NCBI GenBank assembly: GCA_949130495.1
Contig: OX422215.1
Span: 13,245,302-13,309,301 of the forward strand
Direction: 5' to 3'
Length of the DNA stretch: 64,000 nt
DNA from: Sambucus nigra
Lineage: Eukaryota > Streptophyta > Magnoliopsida > Dipsacales > Adoxaceae
Below, in pieces: positions 34,020-46,100 of this stretch (the stretch's first letter is position 1; each line of letters starts with the position of its first letter). Below the pieces are notes generated by a model. The model searched no databases. It was not told where the DNA came from and saw only the letters and a list, made by a program, of their open reading frames with translations. Both the position numbers and the translations under genes were made by a program.

Positions 34020-36103
34020 CTATGAGGTATTATGTGCTTTGAGAGCAACATGAACAACAAAGGCCTTTTTATCTTTCTTAGGTACCCAAGAAGTGGAGAC
34101 CTTTTGTTTGCCTTTGTTGTTGTTGGTTTTAGCTGGAATGTGAGAAGCATTCACTGACGGCAAAGGCATCCGTCGGAATTCCTCCATCAAACTCTTAGAT
34201 GTGGCAGCTAAAAGCTCAACTCGCTCTCTCAGACTGGTAAAATCATCAGTATGCTGACGTGGAGCTGTAGTAGGTCGTGTCCGACCAATGCTATAGCAAA
34301 ACTCCCTGAGGTGGCCTTTTCTTTTGCAATAGGTACAAAACAACACAGTCAAAGGCAAACCTTGGTTTTCTTTTCTCGATCGAACTCTCCTTCGAGGTTT
34401 TTGATGATGACCATAAGGTGTAGTAGTAAACTCAGGAACTAGTCCAGGTGCAATTTGAGAGGTGGAGCCACCATCATAACCAATTTCCTGCCTATCATCA
34501 AAACCTAACGCGGGACCGAGGAGCATCATTCCCATTTTCTCTGATTTGTCCTCTATTTGTACCTTAACTTCCCGTGCTTTCTCAAGATCATGAGTCAGCT
34601 GGGCAACAAAGGCTTTAAGTTTCTTTTGAGTCTCCATGGAGGAATGGAGCTCACTCGTAAGACTAGCCACTTGTTTAGTCAAGTCCCCTCTCTCTTTCTC
34701 AAAAACACGCTCTCTCTCTCTAAATAAACTCTCTTTCTCAACACAGGTAGATTCTCTCTCTCTCAGGGCAGTGAAGGTGGAGGACTCTCTCTCTCTCGCT
34801 CTTCCTCTAAGCCGGTGATTTTAAGAACTACCGCTTTGTTACATTTTTTTAGTTTTAAATGACTCATAATATAACTCAGCATAGGCGCGTTGAATATCAC
34901 TCTCGCTCTCACTTGAGTCATCCCCCCCTCACTCACATCGATCTCACTGCCGAGGTGTCCCTGTGAAGCATCATCCTCATCATCGTGAAGAGAACTAGGA
35001 GTGCTAACTTGACTGGCCATGAATGCGGTGAAGTTACACTCATGCGGTGACTCATCTCCTGAATCCACTGTCTGAACCTCACTGTCGTCGCTAAGAGTAG
35101 CATTAAGGACAGCTTTCCCTTTCTCTCTATTCAGACGAGTGACACACTCAAAGGCTCTATGACCCCTACCATCGCACTTAAAGCATCTCTCACTTTCTTT
35201 CTTAGGAGGATTTTTGGAATCTTTTTCATTTTTCTTTTCAAACTTATTTTTCTCAAATTTCTTCTTATCTTTAAAATTTCCATTTTTCTTAAATTTGAGA
35301 ATCCTCTTGAAATTTTTTGCAAAAAGAGCCAAATCATCTAAGTCAAAATCACACTCAGAATCTGACGTGTCAATCTCTCTCTTTCTAGATGACTCTTCCC
35401 TCTTTCTAGTCGACCCCTCACTCTTTTTCTCTTTATCATTAAGTGCAATTCCCTTATCTTTATACCTAGCAGTTTTATGGAACATATCAATTTCATAAGT
35501 TTGCAAATCTCCTACAAGTTCTTCCAATTTTAGCGTATTTAAATTGCCCATAGAATTTAGCACAGTGACTTTAGGGATAAAACGCTTAGGCAAAGAACGA
35601 AGAATCTTTTTAACAACTCTAGCATTAGGAATATGTTCACCAAGATTAAAGCTAGTATTAACAATGTTAGAAAGTCTAGCATAGAAATCATCAAAACATT
35701 CAGTCTCATGCATGGTGATGGTTTCAAATTAAGTTGTCAAATTCTGCAATTTAGACTCTTTCACAGCATTTTTTCCTTCATGGGCGAGTTGTAAAACATC
35801 CCATGCCTCCTTTGACGTGGTGCACGTCATGATACATCAGAACTCATCGGGAGTGATGGAACTGAAAATAGCACTCAAACCTTTATAGTTAAAAGAAGAC
35901 CATTTAAATTCATCTTCAGTCCAAGAGGTGACAGGTTTTAAATTAGTCACATTTTCCACAGTCACGGAGGGAGGTGTCCACCCTCTTTCAACTAAAATCC
36001 AAACCCTTTCATCTATGGATTTTAAAGCCGACCTCATTCGGGCTTTCCAATATGCATAATTTTTCCAATCAAAAATAGGAAATTTATTATATGATTTGTC
36101 CAT
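34020..36103 (-). pseudogene. gag: Copia-1 gag (broken)
   Basis: Begins at the ATG at 36103 with NKFPIFDWKNYAYWKARM, a copia UBN2-type gag start. The first part (35837-36103) ends at a stop near 35836, and a second stop lies near 35728. The central part (34763-35713) has the ECFDDFYARLSNIV and LEELVGDLQTYE blocks, a charged Lys-rich stretch, and the CX2CX4HX4C zinc knuckle CFKCDGRGHRAFEC. The C-terminal part (34020-34682) is a coiled-coil-like segment with a second, related knuckle (CTYCKRKGHLREFC). Two knuckles and great length fit the SIRE/Maximus branch. A Ser/Arg-rich simple repeat near 34690-34800 disturbs the frame. Confidence 0.85.
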
Positions 36104-36200
36104 TTGAACACGCACTTTTTCAAAAATCAATTTTTCAGAAAATTGATCTCTTAGAGAAATTTTGCGGAAAAATTAGGAATATGCAATAGATTAGCGTAAC

Positions 36201-36215
36201 CTGCTCTGATACCAA
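36201..36215 (-). promoter_or_regulatory. Copia-1 primer-binding site
   Basis: The minus strand reads TTGGTATCAGAGCAG, complementary to initiator tRNA-Met, two bases inside the 5' LTR end. Confidence 0.9.
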
Positions 36216-36217
36216 TT

Positions 36218-37094
36218 TGAAAAGATTATGCGCGTGCGCTCAAATAAGAAATTATATAATTAAATTCAGTTTAACCCAAATAAACCTTAAACATGCAACT
36301 AGGTGTGATTGAATCAAGAAGTAGATCATGAAGATTAATCAAACACACAGAATTGAGGAAAAATCCTCCAAAGGGGAAAAACCATTTATTTTCATTATAA
36401 TATTGTAACTGTACAATTTCGGATTACAATGAAAATACAAGTGACTAAGAATTACCCTCAGGTGTCGGATTCTGTAGTCGGCGGCTGGAAATATCCCTTT
36501 CCAGGAGGGTTGCAATGAAGAAGAAGAAGAACGGTCTTCTTCACAAGGTTTGAATAGTAACAGTTTGTGTTCTAGGGTTACCAAAAGTGATTCACAAATG
36601 TATGAGTAGATGTGTGAATCAAACCATGAGTTTTGAAACTCATAAAAGTGAAGACTTTTAGGTTTATGAACTCTGAAAATTGTGTGAATAAGTCTTCTGA
36701 AACTACTTCCCGTAGTGGGTTTATAAAGGAGTAACTTGGCCTAAAAAATCTCTGCACGATCTGTTTGAGATTATCCCAGGCGGACCGGTCCGGGTCTGAG
36801 GTGGATCGGTCCAGGTAGGCGGATCGGTTCGTTTTAATTTTGGCTTCTTTGGTTCTCTTCTGGTCCGGGGTATACTGGCTTTTCAGCAGGTGGATCGGTC
36901 CGGTTGAGGGGCGGACCGGTCCGCAGGCGGATCGATTATTTTTCTCTGGGCGGACCGGTCCGGCTGTGCAGAATTCTGATTCCTCCTCTTCTTTGATATT
37001 CGGATCCGTTGATGACTATATGTATCTTTAATTTCTTCAACGGTGTAACGGCGTACGACATAACAAATTAATGATGGACAAAAATGTCCTTACA
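36218..37094 (-). repeat. Copia-1 5' LTR
   Basis: 877 bp, matching the 3' LTR with scattered substitutions and small indels. It contains the same palindrome cluster (about 36778-36963), in which several sites have lost or gained a substitution relative to the other LTR. Confidence 0.92.
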
Positions 37095-37213
37095 CGTTCG
37101 AACCGTATCTAGTAATAAAGTTTTTCTTTGAGAAGTCCTTATCCCGAACTCTTAACTTCTGGTACCCCATCCTCAAATCAATCTTTGAAAAGTACGCAGC
37201 CTCGGGTAGTCAC
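37095..37213 (-). pseudogene. pol: N-terminal RT piece of the same chromovirus, beyond the Copia-1 insertion
   Basis: The minus strand reads [20 protein letters not shown], the RT motif that lies just N-terminal to the MPFGLTN box found at 28500-28578. The two pieces are therefore one RT split by Copia-1, with the frame continuing across the 5-bp duplication. The piece ends at about 37213, where Copia-2 gag sequence begins without a clean transposon end. Confidence 0.85.
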
Positions 37214-37814
37214 TTTAGGATCAAACCTACTGTGCAATGACCTAAGGATTTTCTTAATGACTCCATTTTTCGGTATTTTCTCTCCCAAGTTAAATGACGA
37301 ATTGACAACGGTTGACAATCTCTCATAAAACTCATCAAGTCTCACATTCTAACATTTTAATACTTTCAAATTGAGTAGTGAGATTTTGAAGTTTTGACTC
37401 TTTAATAGTGCTAGTGCCCTCGTGAGTAAGTGAAAGAACATTCCAAGCCTCTTTAAAAGTTTCACACATCATAATTCTATTATATTCTCCGGGTGTGACA
37501 GATGAAGAAATAACATTTAAACCTTTAGAATTATAAAGTGCAAGTGTATGTTCGGCTTCAGTCCAAGACTCAACAGGTTTTGAATTCGTGGCATCTCCTT
37601 ATCGTGTTGCTGGTGGGGTCCAACCTTTTTTTAAAGCTAACCACACACGTTCATCAATTGCTTTAAGTGCCTATTCCATACGTATTTTCCAATAGGTGTA
37701 ATTTGTTCCATAAAAAATCGGTGTTCTCAAATTATCAAACGGTTGACCGAAATTCATCTTTAAGGATAGAAAAGATCACACAAATAAAATTTGTTATAAG
37801 CTCTGATAACAATT
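37214..37814 (-). pseudogene. gag: N-terminal gag fragment and PBS attached to the left side of the Copia-2 LTR
   Basis: This matches 53108-53710 along its length: gag N-terminus (start ATG at 37757) and a mutated iMet PBS (GCTCTGATAACA on the plus strand, where the right copy has GATACCA). It lies outside the LTR at 37815-39037, so that LTR has gag/PBS on its left and a polypurine tract on its right. The left junction with the chromovirus RT (about 37213) shows no LTR end. The structure fits unequal recombination between two copies. Confidence 0.8.
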
Positions 37815-39037
37815 TGTAGGTCCCTTTATTTCTAGAAACTAGTCCTTCATAGATAAACACACACCAATTTATCTTTTTGAAAACCCTTTTTCAATTTTAA
37901 TAAACCAAAGCACCAAGTTCGATCAAATTACTTTCAACCATTTTATCTTGTTCAATCCTAAACATGCATCTGGATGATTAAAGCTAGTAAAGTAAAGTAA
38001 AACTTATGAACGCAGGATGTACGAGGAAAAACCCAAAACGGGAAAAAAACTTCTGACGAACCAAGCCAGAGAATCACTATAATACGGTATTACAAAGAGT
38101 GTCAGACATCCATACACAACAACTTGATCCTATCAAGCCTTGATGCACTTATTCTCTTTGACTACCCCTCCATAGTCCACAAATAGAAATTACATCATCC
38201 ACAATGCCCATCCATAACACACGCATCCACGTATGTCTCGGTGTCCACCAATAGGCTTGATAACGTCTACGATGTCGAACTACGAACTCCTTCTCTTCTT
38301 CACCACAAAACCTTGACGTATCTTGTGTTTAATATGTTGAACTAACTTCAATTGGTGCAAACCAAAGATCATAAAAGATATGCTAATGCAAACTCGAATC
38401 TCTAAAACTCTAAAGATGTGTTTTGTATTTGTCAACCTTAGAAACATGTGCTAAACTCGTACTGCTCATAAACTGATTTTTGTAAAAAACATCCTATCAA
38501 AATTCTGGGAGGAAATCACTTTAAATAGAATTTCAAGTCAGCGACTTCGTTCGAATGAGATTTCCTATTGTTCAAACGAGATGTACATGTTGTTTTAACG
38601 ACATGTGGATCTCACTTGAACGATAGAAAATGTCGTTTGAGTGACCTGCCAAACACGAATTTTATTGAAAATAAACTCTAATTCATCTTTATCAGAATAC
38701 AATGTATTTCAAACCTTTTCAAACTCTATAAAATTATTTTAAACAAATTACAACTCTTTAGAAGAAGTTTGAAAATAATACGCATTCATGCGTGAGTGAT
38801 CTCTGATAAACACTTTGATTGATCGACTAAAGATGAAGTATGAACCATAAACCGGCACAATATTCTTTTGAAGCTTTACCGTAACGTCTTCAATAAACTC
38901 CAATCTTTAAATCTTAAATGCATCATAGATTGTGTGGGATCATGACACTAAAAAATCTATCTATGACACAAACCAATTTTATTCCAATAATAAGTCAATT
39001 TACTATAATAGACTCAATTGGAAAAAATTTCCTTACA
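37815..39037 (-). repeat. Copia-2 left LTR (complete)
   Basis: 1,223 bp. The minus strand starts TGTAAGGAAATTTTTTCC and ends GGGACCTACA. The start resembles that of Copia-1 (TGTAAGGACATTTTTG). Repeated CGTTCGAACGAGA-type motifs lie at about 38545-38645. It pairs with 53711-54611 with moderate divergence. Confidence 0.87.
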
Positions 39038-40378
39038 AATCTCTCCCATTGACTATTCCGGGACAAAATCCAAATAGTGAATGCTAAGCCAGGTCGTCAA
39101 GCCATATGACACCAAAATCTCATCCCATAAACCCAAAATAATAATTATAGGACAATGACTTAGTATATGTTGGACCAGCAGCATGAACAACAAATGTCTG
39201 TCAGTAATGTAGTGCAAAGATCTCGACACATGTGAAGTGAACCTACACACATGAAGCAGACAAATACCCATGAGAAGTATGAATGAACAAATGATATAAA
39301 ATCAAATAATGCCAATATATAGAACAACCATTTGTTAAAATGTGATAAAAGTATATGATACCAATTTGATAAATCTTGTTCAACAAACATATATGTAAAC
39401 ATTACCAATTTGTTAACATGATACAAAATCCAAACATGCTTAAAACTCCCCTTACATCACAGACATCTCTCCCTCCATTTTTCTCCAATAGACAATCCTT
39501 GAAACTTATGGTAAAGACAAACAAACATCAATCAATCTAGTGTGAAAATATTCGTGAGAAGCAGCACTAGAATAAATCAATGTAAACAGGCCAGCTAAAA
39601 ATGCTCAAAAATACTATCTTCTAGCTAGAAAACAATAGCGTTACATAAATGAATCATCAATCAAAGCAGGTGTGACAAACCATCATTTAATGCAGTGAAT
39701 ATGAGATTATATCATGAATAATCACTAAAACCTGCATAAAATTGTCAAAACTGACCCTGATGAACCTCCTATAAAGCATAGACTCATGAAACAATAGAAG
39801 GTATCAAAATTAGAAAAAAAAATTCGACCTGTCGCTCGAACAAAAATTAACCTCGCTTGAACGACAAAATAATCTCTCTTGAAACAACTTTGAGCGACAA
39901 AGCATCTCACGCGAAGACAAAAGATCAAGTGACTTCGAGTGACATCAAGCGACATGCTACTGGAATGCAGAAAACTCTAGCGTGATATCGCTAGATAAAA
40001 TATCGAACGAAGATCCATATTGCTCGATAAAACACCTCGCGAACTCCCATCTCGCTCGAGCAAAGGCCAAATCTCGTTCAAATGAGATACATAAATTTGT
40101 ATTCCAGTCCCAAAATGTGTGAAGTTTTGCCTAGAGAAATCATTTCGTGAAAAACTATAATGGAAATACCTCAAAACTGCAAAACAAACTCAAAAATAGA
40201 AAAATTAAAAAAATAACTAAAATAATATGAGTTTGCATGCCAACATAGAATCAATGTGCTCAAGCATGATTATGGAATGAATGGATGCGAAATAAGTCAA
40301 ATGAATCATAATATTAGCACATCGAAACGATCAAGAAGATCCCATTGATAGCAATAAATCATCAAACTTTATCATATC
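39038..40378 (-). other. Copia-2 3' internal region, left part
   Basis: Starts with a polypurine tract on the minus strand (AATGGGAGAGATT abutting the LTR). No coding sequence is recognised. A cluster of CGCTCGAACGAG-like and GAGCGACA-like motifs covers about 39825-40095, similar to the LTR motif cluster. The last five bases (40374-40378, ATATC) are the Tat-2 target duplication. Confidence 0.6.
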
Positions 40379-40798
40379 TGTGGGTACCCCGATTTTATCA
40401 CCATAAGGCCTGGACGAGTAGCCCATCCTCAGCGGCCCAAAACCCAGGCCCATCACCTCTGGTATTCATCCATTTACTCCACGATGCCATGAAGAGAAGT
40501 TGTGGGGGTACACGATCCCATGAAAGGGAGATGGCTAATAAAGAGGAACCTATCACCCCCACTACTCCAACACATACATGTATAAATTAAACCCCAAGTC
40601 CGGGGCAAAGGACAAGTTGTATTCTCTGTACTTACTTTTCAGAATATAGAGAAATAACACTGACTGAACCACCGTGGACGTAGGCACTTCTTTGCTGAAC
40701 CACGTACTCCCGTTGTTGTGTGATTGGCCCTTTATTTGTTTTTTCTTGGTTGTCACCTCTTTCATATTTATTTGTGTTGCATAATAATTGCCTCCACA
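40379..40798 (+). repeat. Tat-2 5' LTR
   Basis: 420 bp, from TGTGGGTACCCC to GCCTCCACA. No difference from the 3' LTR (50487-50906) was found when comparing the two by eye. A TATA box lies at 40581-40587. Confidence 0.96.
40581..40587 (+). promoter_or_regulatory. Tat-2 LTR TATA box
   Basis: TATAAAT in the context CATGTATAAATTAAACC, at the usual place in the LTR. The same box in the 3' LTR is at 50689-50695. Confidence 0.55.
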
Positions 40799-40800
40799 AT

Positions 40801-40816
40801 TGGCGCCGTCTGTGGG
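40801..40816 (+). promoter_or_regulatory. Tat-2 primer-binding site
   Basis: TGGCGCCGTCTGTGGG, two bases after the LTR. This is a common Tat-lineage PBS; its first nine bases fit the 3' end of tRNA-Asp. Confidence 0.8.
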
Positions 40817-40865
40817 AAACGTTTATCTTTCCTTGAGAAGAGCCCACACCGAGAAAAAATCTAAG

Positions 40866-43103
40866 ATGTCTGGTCACAGCAGCAACGCTCCTCAAGCAGG
40901 AGACATTCAGGAGCCACCCGCTCCTCGCAGGATCAGGTCTGAAGTCCGACGTTCCGATCAAGGGGCTCACTTAGAAAGGCCAGCCTCAGAAGAAAGTCAA
41001 GGACCAGCGAGGTCCACTCAGATATCCAGATTGATCGATGCATACGAAGCAAGGCTCCACGAGCAGAGGGAGTCTTCTCGCAGGTATGAGGCTGAGAATG
41101 CTCGCCTAAAAAGAAGACTGGAAAAACTGGAAAAAGAACTACGTCCTGATACCAGGAGACGCCCCTATCGCACTCCTATCCCTCAGGCGAGCAAATCTCG
41201 CAGCCGAGGAAGGAGCCCTAGGCGGCAACATCAAGGGTTCGAAGGTGGCGACTCAGACGACGACCTCCGCGAGCAACTAAGAAAAGCTCGCCGCTATCAG
41301 AGCCCTGCTCACAGCGACGACAACATACGGAACCTAGTCCGCAGAGAAATGGACCAACATCCAGCTCACCGAGGCACCAGGTCAACCAGAGAACTCGCCA
41401 GGAGAGCCCTCATGACCCAGATGAAATCGCCCTTCACAAGGGAAATTGAAGAAGAAGAAGCTCCCAAAAAGTTTGCTATTCCAAGGTTCAAGATTTATGA
41501 CGGAAAGACTGATCCCATTGATCATGTCAGGCAGTACCGACAGGCTATGACCCTCTGGAATCACCGAGATGCGTTGATGTGCCGTATTTTCCCCTCAAGC
41601 CTTCATGACGTGGCCCAGAAATGGTTCGAGAAACTCCCTCACCGATCCATCAGAAATTTCAAATCCCTGGCCGAGCTCTTTACGGCCAGGTTCATCACCA
41701 GCAGCTCCCATCCCAAAAGGATGGATGCTCTATTGACGATGAAGAAAACTCCTCAGGAGACACTTCGAGACTACGTGAAAAGGTACTGGGAGTTATTCAA
41801 CGAAGTCGAAGACTGCGCAGAAGAGGTGGCAGTGGCTTCATTCAAAATTGGGCTACCTAGCTCTTCCCTCCTCTACCAGTCCTTGACAAAGAAGGAAGCA
41901 ACCACCATTGATGACCTGATGGCCCGAATTGAGAAATACGCAAAGGTGGAAGATGTCACCCGCCTTAACGTAGGTGAGAACGGTCGAGCCAAGCTCGCCA
42001 CGAAGGGAAGTGAGAAAGTTGATAACCAGAAAAAAGGAGGAAAGAATGGGAGAAAGAATGGCCCCAAGAACGGAGGGAGCCCTGACGTTGCAAAGTCGTT
42101 CCAGGCAGTCAACACCGTCTTTAAAGAACCAATTTACAAGATTCTCGCTAAGATCAAGGATGAGCCGTTCATCAAATGGCCCCGGAAAATGGGAGGAGAC
42201 CCATCGAAAAGAAACAATGCGCTGAGATGCACCTTCCACAGAGAGGGAGGACATAAGACCGAGCACTGCAAGGCTCTTAAGTCCCACCTCGAGGAGTTGG
42301 CCCAATCCGGACATTTGAATGACTTTGTGGAAAGGAAGGTAGAGAGAGTGACTGTCCACAAGGAGGCAAAACCCGACAAAGTATTAGAAGACGACACCGG
42401 ACACGAATTCGCAGTAATCCATGGAGTATCCGATGTTAAGCAAATCCAGGGCAACTCAGCTCGGATGGAGGTAAAAAAGCTGACAGCAGTAATGCAAGCT
42501 TTTCAAATTGATCCAGCAAAATCACAGGCAGGAAAATGTCGCCGAGCAGAGGACATCAACTACAACAAGCATATTGTTTTCACGGATGAAGATCTTGTGG
42601 GAGTGAGGACCCCACATCACGATGCCTTAGTCATTACACTCAGGATATCCAACTTTGATATCGACAGGCTGCTCATCGATCAAGGAAGCTCATCCAAAGT
42701 AATGTACATCGACATGTTCAGAAAATTGAAGTTGGACATCGCCGACCTGAAGGGAAGCACTGTCCCTCTAGTTGGCTTCGCTGGAAAAATGACCATGCCT
42801 TTGGGCAAGATAGTACTACCAGTGCTCGCTGGGAGTGTTTCGAAAATGATCGAATTCTTGGTGGTCGACATCGATTCACCGTATCAAGCCATCCTCGACA
42901 GGGGATGGCTTCATGAAATGAAGGCAGTCTCCTCGACCTACCACCAGAAACTCAAATATATCACCGAGCGGGGAGTGATGGAGATACATGGCGACCAGGC
43001 GATGGCGAGAAAGTGCTTCATAGCGGCCATCCGACCGAAGCCAGAGAAAAAAGACGTTCGAACCAGCAAGAAAGTGGAGGAAGGTGCAATCCCTTCCAAA
43101 TAG
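40866..43103 (+). CDS. gag: Tat-2 gag and protease
   Basis: The first ATG after the PBS that gives a sensible start is at 40866; the frame is open upstream to the LTR but without ATG. About 745 residues. The N-terminal third is charged, with an Arg/Ser-rich stretch (SKSRSRGRSPRRQHQG). The Retrotrans_gag core begins at FKIYDGKTDPIDHVRQYRQA and runs through MTLWNHRDALMC, WFEKLPHRSI and ETLRDYVKRYWELFNEVE. A Cys/His box follows (CTFHREGGHKTEHC). The C-terminal part is the aspartic protease with IDQGSSSKVMY, where the usual DTG/DGG/DNG is DQG, then LVGFAGKMTMPLGK. It ends at TAG 43101-43103, and pol continues in the same frame. Gag packages element RNA; PR would mature the particle. Confidence 0.93.
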   Translation: MSGHSSNAPQAGDIQEPPAPRRIRSEVRRSDQGAHLERPASEESQGPARSTQISRLIDAYEARLHEQRESSRRYEAENARLKRRLEKLEKELRPDTRRRPYRTPIPQASKSRSRGRSPRRQHQGFEGGDSDDDLREQLRKARRYQSPAHSDDNIRNLVRREMDQHPAHRGTRSTRELARRALMTQMKSPFTREIEEEEAPKKFAIPRFKIYDGKTDPIDHVRQYRQAMTLWNHRDALMCRIFPSSLHDVAQKWFEKLPHRSIRNFKSLAELFTARFITSSSHPKRMDALLTMKKTPQETLRDYVKRYWELFNEVEDCAEEVAVASFKIGLPSSSLLYQSLTKKEATTIDDLMARIEKYAKVEDVTRLNVGENGRAKLATKGSEKVDNQKKGGKNGRKNGPKNGGSPDVAKSFQAVNTVFKEPIYKILAKIKDEPFIKWPRKMGGDPSKRNNALRCTFHREGGHKTEHCKALKSHLEELAQSGHLNDFVERKVERVTVHKEAKPDKVLEDDTGHEFAVIHGVSDVKQIQGNSARMEVKKLTAVMQAFQIDPAKSQAGKCRRAEDINYNKHIVFTDEDLVGVRTPHHDALVITLRISNFDIDRLLIDQGSSSKVMYIDMFRKLKLDIADLKGSTVPLVGFAGKMTMPLGKIVLPVLAGSVSKMIEFLVVDIDSPYQAILDRGWLHEMKAVSSTYHQKLKYITERGVMEIHGDQAMARKCFIAAIRPKPEKKDVRTSKKVEEGAIPSK

Positions 43104-46100
43104 CAATTAAAGTATGGAAGGCCCGGAGTGGAAGAGACCAGGCTCCTCCCCTCCGAACGGGTTATAGAAGACCTGGTAGAAGTAATTGCTAGGGAAGGCG
43201 ACAACAGCAGAGTCTTCCTGATCGGGACCTCACTCACTAACGAAGAGCAAAAGGATTTGTTAACCTTACTCAGGAGCAACATAGATGTTTTCGCTTGGGA
43301 ACCCTACGAGCTGCCAGGAATCGATCCCAATATGGTCTGCCATCAGTTGCACGTCAATCCCGCATTCAAGCCGATAGCATAGAAGGCACGACGAACTGCT
43401 CCCGAGAAAGCCAAAGCAATAGAACAGGAGGTCGAAAAACTGCTGGATGCAGGATCCATACGGGAAGTGCAGTTCCCCAAATGGTTATCCAACCCAGTGG
43501 TAGTTCCAAAAAGCAACGGTAAGTGGAGAGTTTGCATAGACTTCACTGACCTCAACAAAGCCTGCCCCAAGGATAGCTTCCCTCTTCCAAAAATAGACCA
43601 ACTAGTAGACGCCACTGCAGCTCACGAGCGAATGAGTTTCCTGGACGCATACTCAGGCTATCACCAGATTCCCTTATATGCCCCAGATCAGGATAAAACA
43701 TCGTTTATCACGACGGTTGGTTTATACTGTTACAAGGTCATGCCTTTTGGGCTAAAAAATGCAGGGGCAACTTATCAGCGGCTGGTTACTAAAATGTTCA
43801 AAAAACAGATGGGAAACAAGATGGAGGTCTACATCGACGACATGCTCGTCAAAAGCAAGGAGAAAGGAAACCACCTTTCTGACCTGGCAAGTACCTTCGA
43901 AATCCTCAGGAAATACCGAATGAAACTCAACGCGAGCAAATGTTCCTTTGGTGTCCAGTCAGGAAAGTTCCTTGGGTATTTGGTCAGCAAGCGTGGCATA
44001 GAGGCAAATCCGGACCAGATTGAGGCAATTAAATGGGTGCAACCCCCTCGCACAATCCGCGATGTACAGAAGCTCACTGGAATGCTCGCTGCTCTAAATC
44101 GTTTCATTTCTAAATCCTCCGAAAGATGCAAGCCCTTCTTCCAACTCTTAAAAGGCAGCAAAACGGTAGAATGGACCCCAGATTGCTCGCAAGCATTAGG
44201 CGAGCTCAAATCCTACCTAAGCTCCCCACCACTGCTCGTCATACCACAACAAATGGACCCTTTATACCTCTACCTCTCTGTATCCAGCCATACTATCAGC
44301 TCAGCGCTAATGTGTGAAGTCACGGGGATCCAACATCCAGTCTATTACGCGAGCAAAACCTTACTAGACGCCGAGCAGAGATACCTGCCATTGGAAAAGC
44401 TCGCATTCGCCCTAGTAATGTCATCGAGGAAACTAAAGAATTACTTCAAAGCTCACACGATCATCGTCCTTACATCACACCCCCTCAAGGCTGTCCTAAG
44501 GAAGGCGGATTTGTCAGGCAGGCTGTCTAAGTGGTCAGTCGAGCTCGGCCGGTTTGACATCCAATTTAAACCAAGGACAGCTATCAAGGGTCAAGTCCTC
44601 GCTGACTTCATAGCTGAATTCACGGGTGAAGAACCTCTCGACCAGCCTAAACCAACAGAACAAAATAGCCAGGCTACAGGGGGAAGCTGGAAGCTATTCG
44701 TTGATGGAGCCTCCAACTCAAAGGGGGCAGGAGTGGGAATTGTTCTCATCACTCCAGAAAATGCAGTCCTCGAGCAAGGAATTAGGCTGGGATTTGCAGC
44801 CTCCAACAACGAAGCAGAATACGAAGCCTTAATTGCAGGTCTCCAAAGGGCGCAAACTCTAGGAGCAAAGCATTTACAGGTATTTGGAGACTCGCAACTA
44901 GTTTCCAATCAGATAAGTGGAGACTACAACGTGAAGGACGAGAGGATGGCAGCCTACCTCTCGTTGGTCAGAAACTTGATGACAAACTTTGAAGAAATCA
45001 ACATCCAGCAGTTTCCCAGGGGGCAGAACAGCCACGCTGACGCTTTGGCAGCCCTGAGCTCGGCAGTTGATTCCAGCCTTAAAAGGATAATCCCTATCGA
45101 TTTCCTTAGCTACCCGAGCATTCACCTCGAGCTAACAAAAGCGAAACAAATACTCCAATTGGAACCAGCCCCTAGCTGGATGGATCCCTTAAGAGGCTAT
45201 TTGAAGAACGGAACGCTCCCAGATGATAAAAGGACCGCCCACCAGATAAGAGTCAAAGCTGCTCGCTTTCACTTATCCACGGGAGGCGACTTGTATAAAA
45301 GATCTTTCTCCGGCCCCTACCTTAGATGCGTCCACCCAGGCGAGGTCGAGACAGTGCTTCACGAGCTTTACGAAGGAATCTACAGAAGTCACGTCGGAGG
45401 AAGATCTCTAGCCTTCCGAGCAATGAAGGAAGGTTACTGGTGGCCGTATATGCAAAGGGACTCCGCAGTATATGTCCGCAGATGCCTAAAATGCCAGCTT
45501 CACTCCCCCATGGTCCACCAGCCTGCCAGTGAATTGAAATCTCTAACCAGCCCCTGGCCTTTTGCCCAGTGGGGAATGGACATCGTGGGACCTCTACCCA
45601 CCGCTGCCGGCAATCGCAAATACCTGTTGGTCGCCACCGATTACTTTACCAAGTGGATCGAGGCAGAACCTCTGGCGAACATCCGAGATGCTGACATGAT
45701 GAAATTCATATGGAAAAATATAATCACTCGATTCGGGATCCCCAGAATCATCATCACTGACAATGGGACACAGATCGAAAGTGGCCCCTTTCAGGACTTC
45801 TGCGACCAACACGGAATCAGGCACCACTTCAGCTCGGTAGCTTATCCTCAGAGCAACGGACAAGCTGAGGCTTCCAACAAAACAGTGATCGCTGGATTAA
45901 AAAAGCGGTTAGAACGAGCAAAAGGCGCGTGGAATACCGAGCTACCACATGTCCTATGGGCATACAGAACGACTCCCAGATGAGCCACAGGTCAGACGCC
46001 ATTCTCACTAGCATATGGTATGGAAGCGGTCATCCCATTAGAAGCAGGATTGCCTACAATGAGATCCGACCTTGTCGAGCAGAATCAGAACGATCAAGCT

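Larger units (their letters stand above)
28579..37094 (-). mobile_element. Copia-1: full-length Ty1/copia element, SIRE/Maximus-like, decayed
   Basis: An 8,516-bp minus-strand element with two LTRs, an iMet PBS, gag, PR, INT, RT, RNase H and a purine-rich 3' tract, in copia order (INT before RT). The target duplication is CGTAC at 28574-28578 against CGTTC at 37095-37099, one mismatch. The gag wording (LEELVGDLQTYE, zinc knuckle CFKCDGRGHRAFEC, acidic Ser-rich segments) is closest to SIRE/Maximus. The LTRs differ at several percent of positions by eye, so it is not young. It sits inside a chromovirus RT. No env-like ORF was found. Confidence 0.93.

Noticed and set aside
42938..45863. Several 75-126-codon frames antisense to Tat-2 gag and pol
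   Set aside because: They overlap well-supported sense domains and have no recognisable motif; they are shadow frames. The antisense gene further right is different because it does not overlap sense coding sequence and has splice sites.
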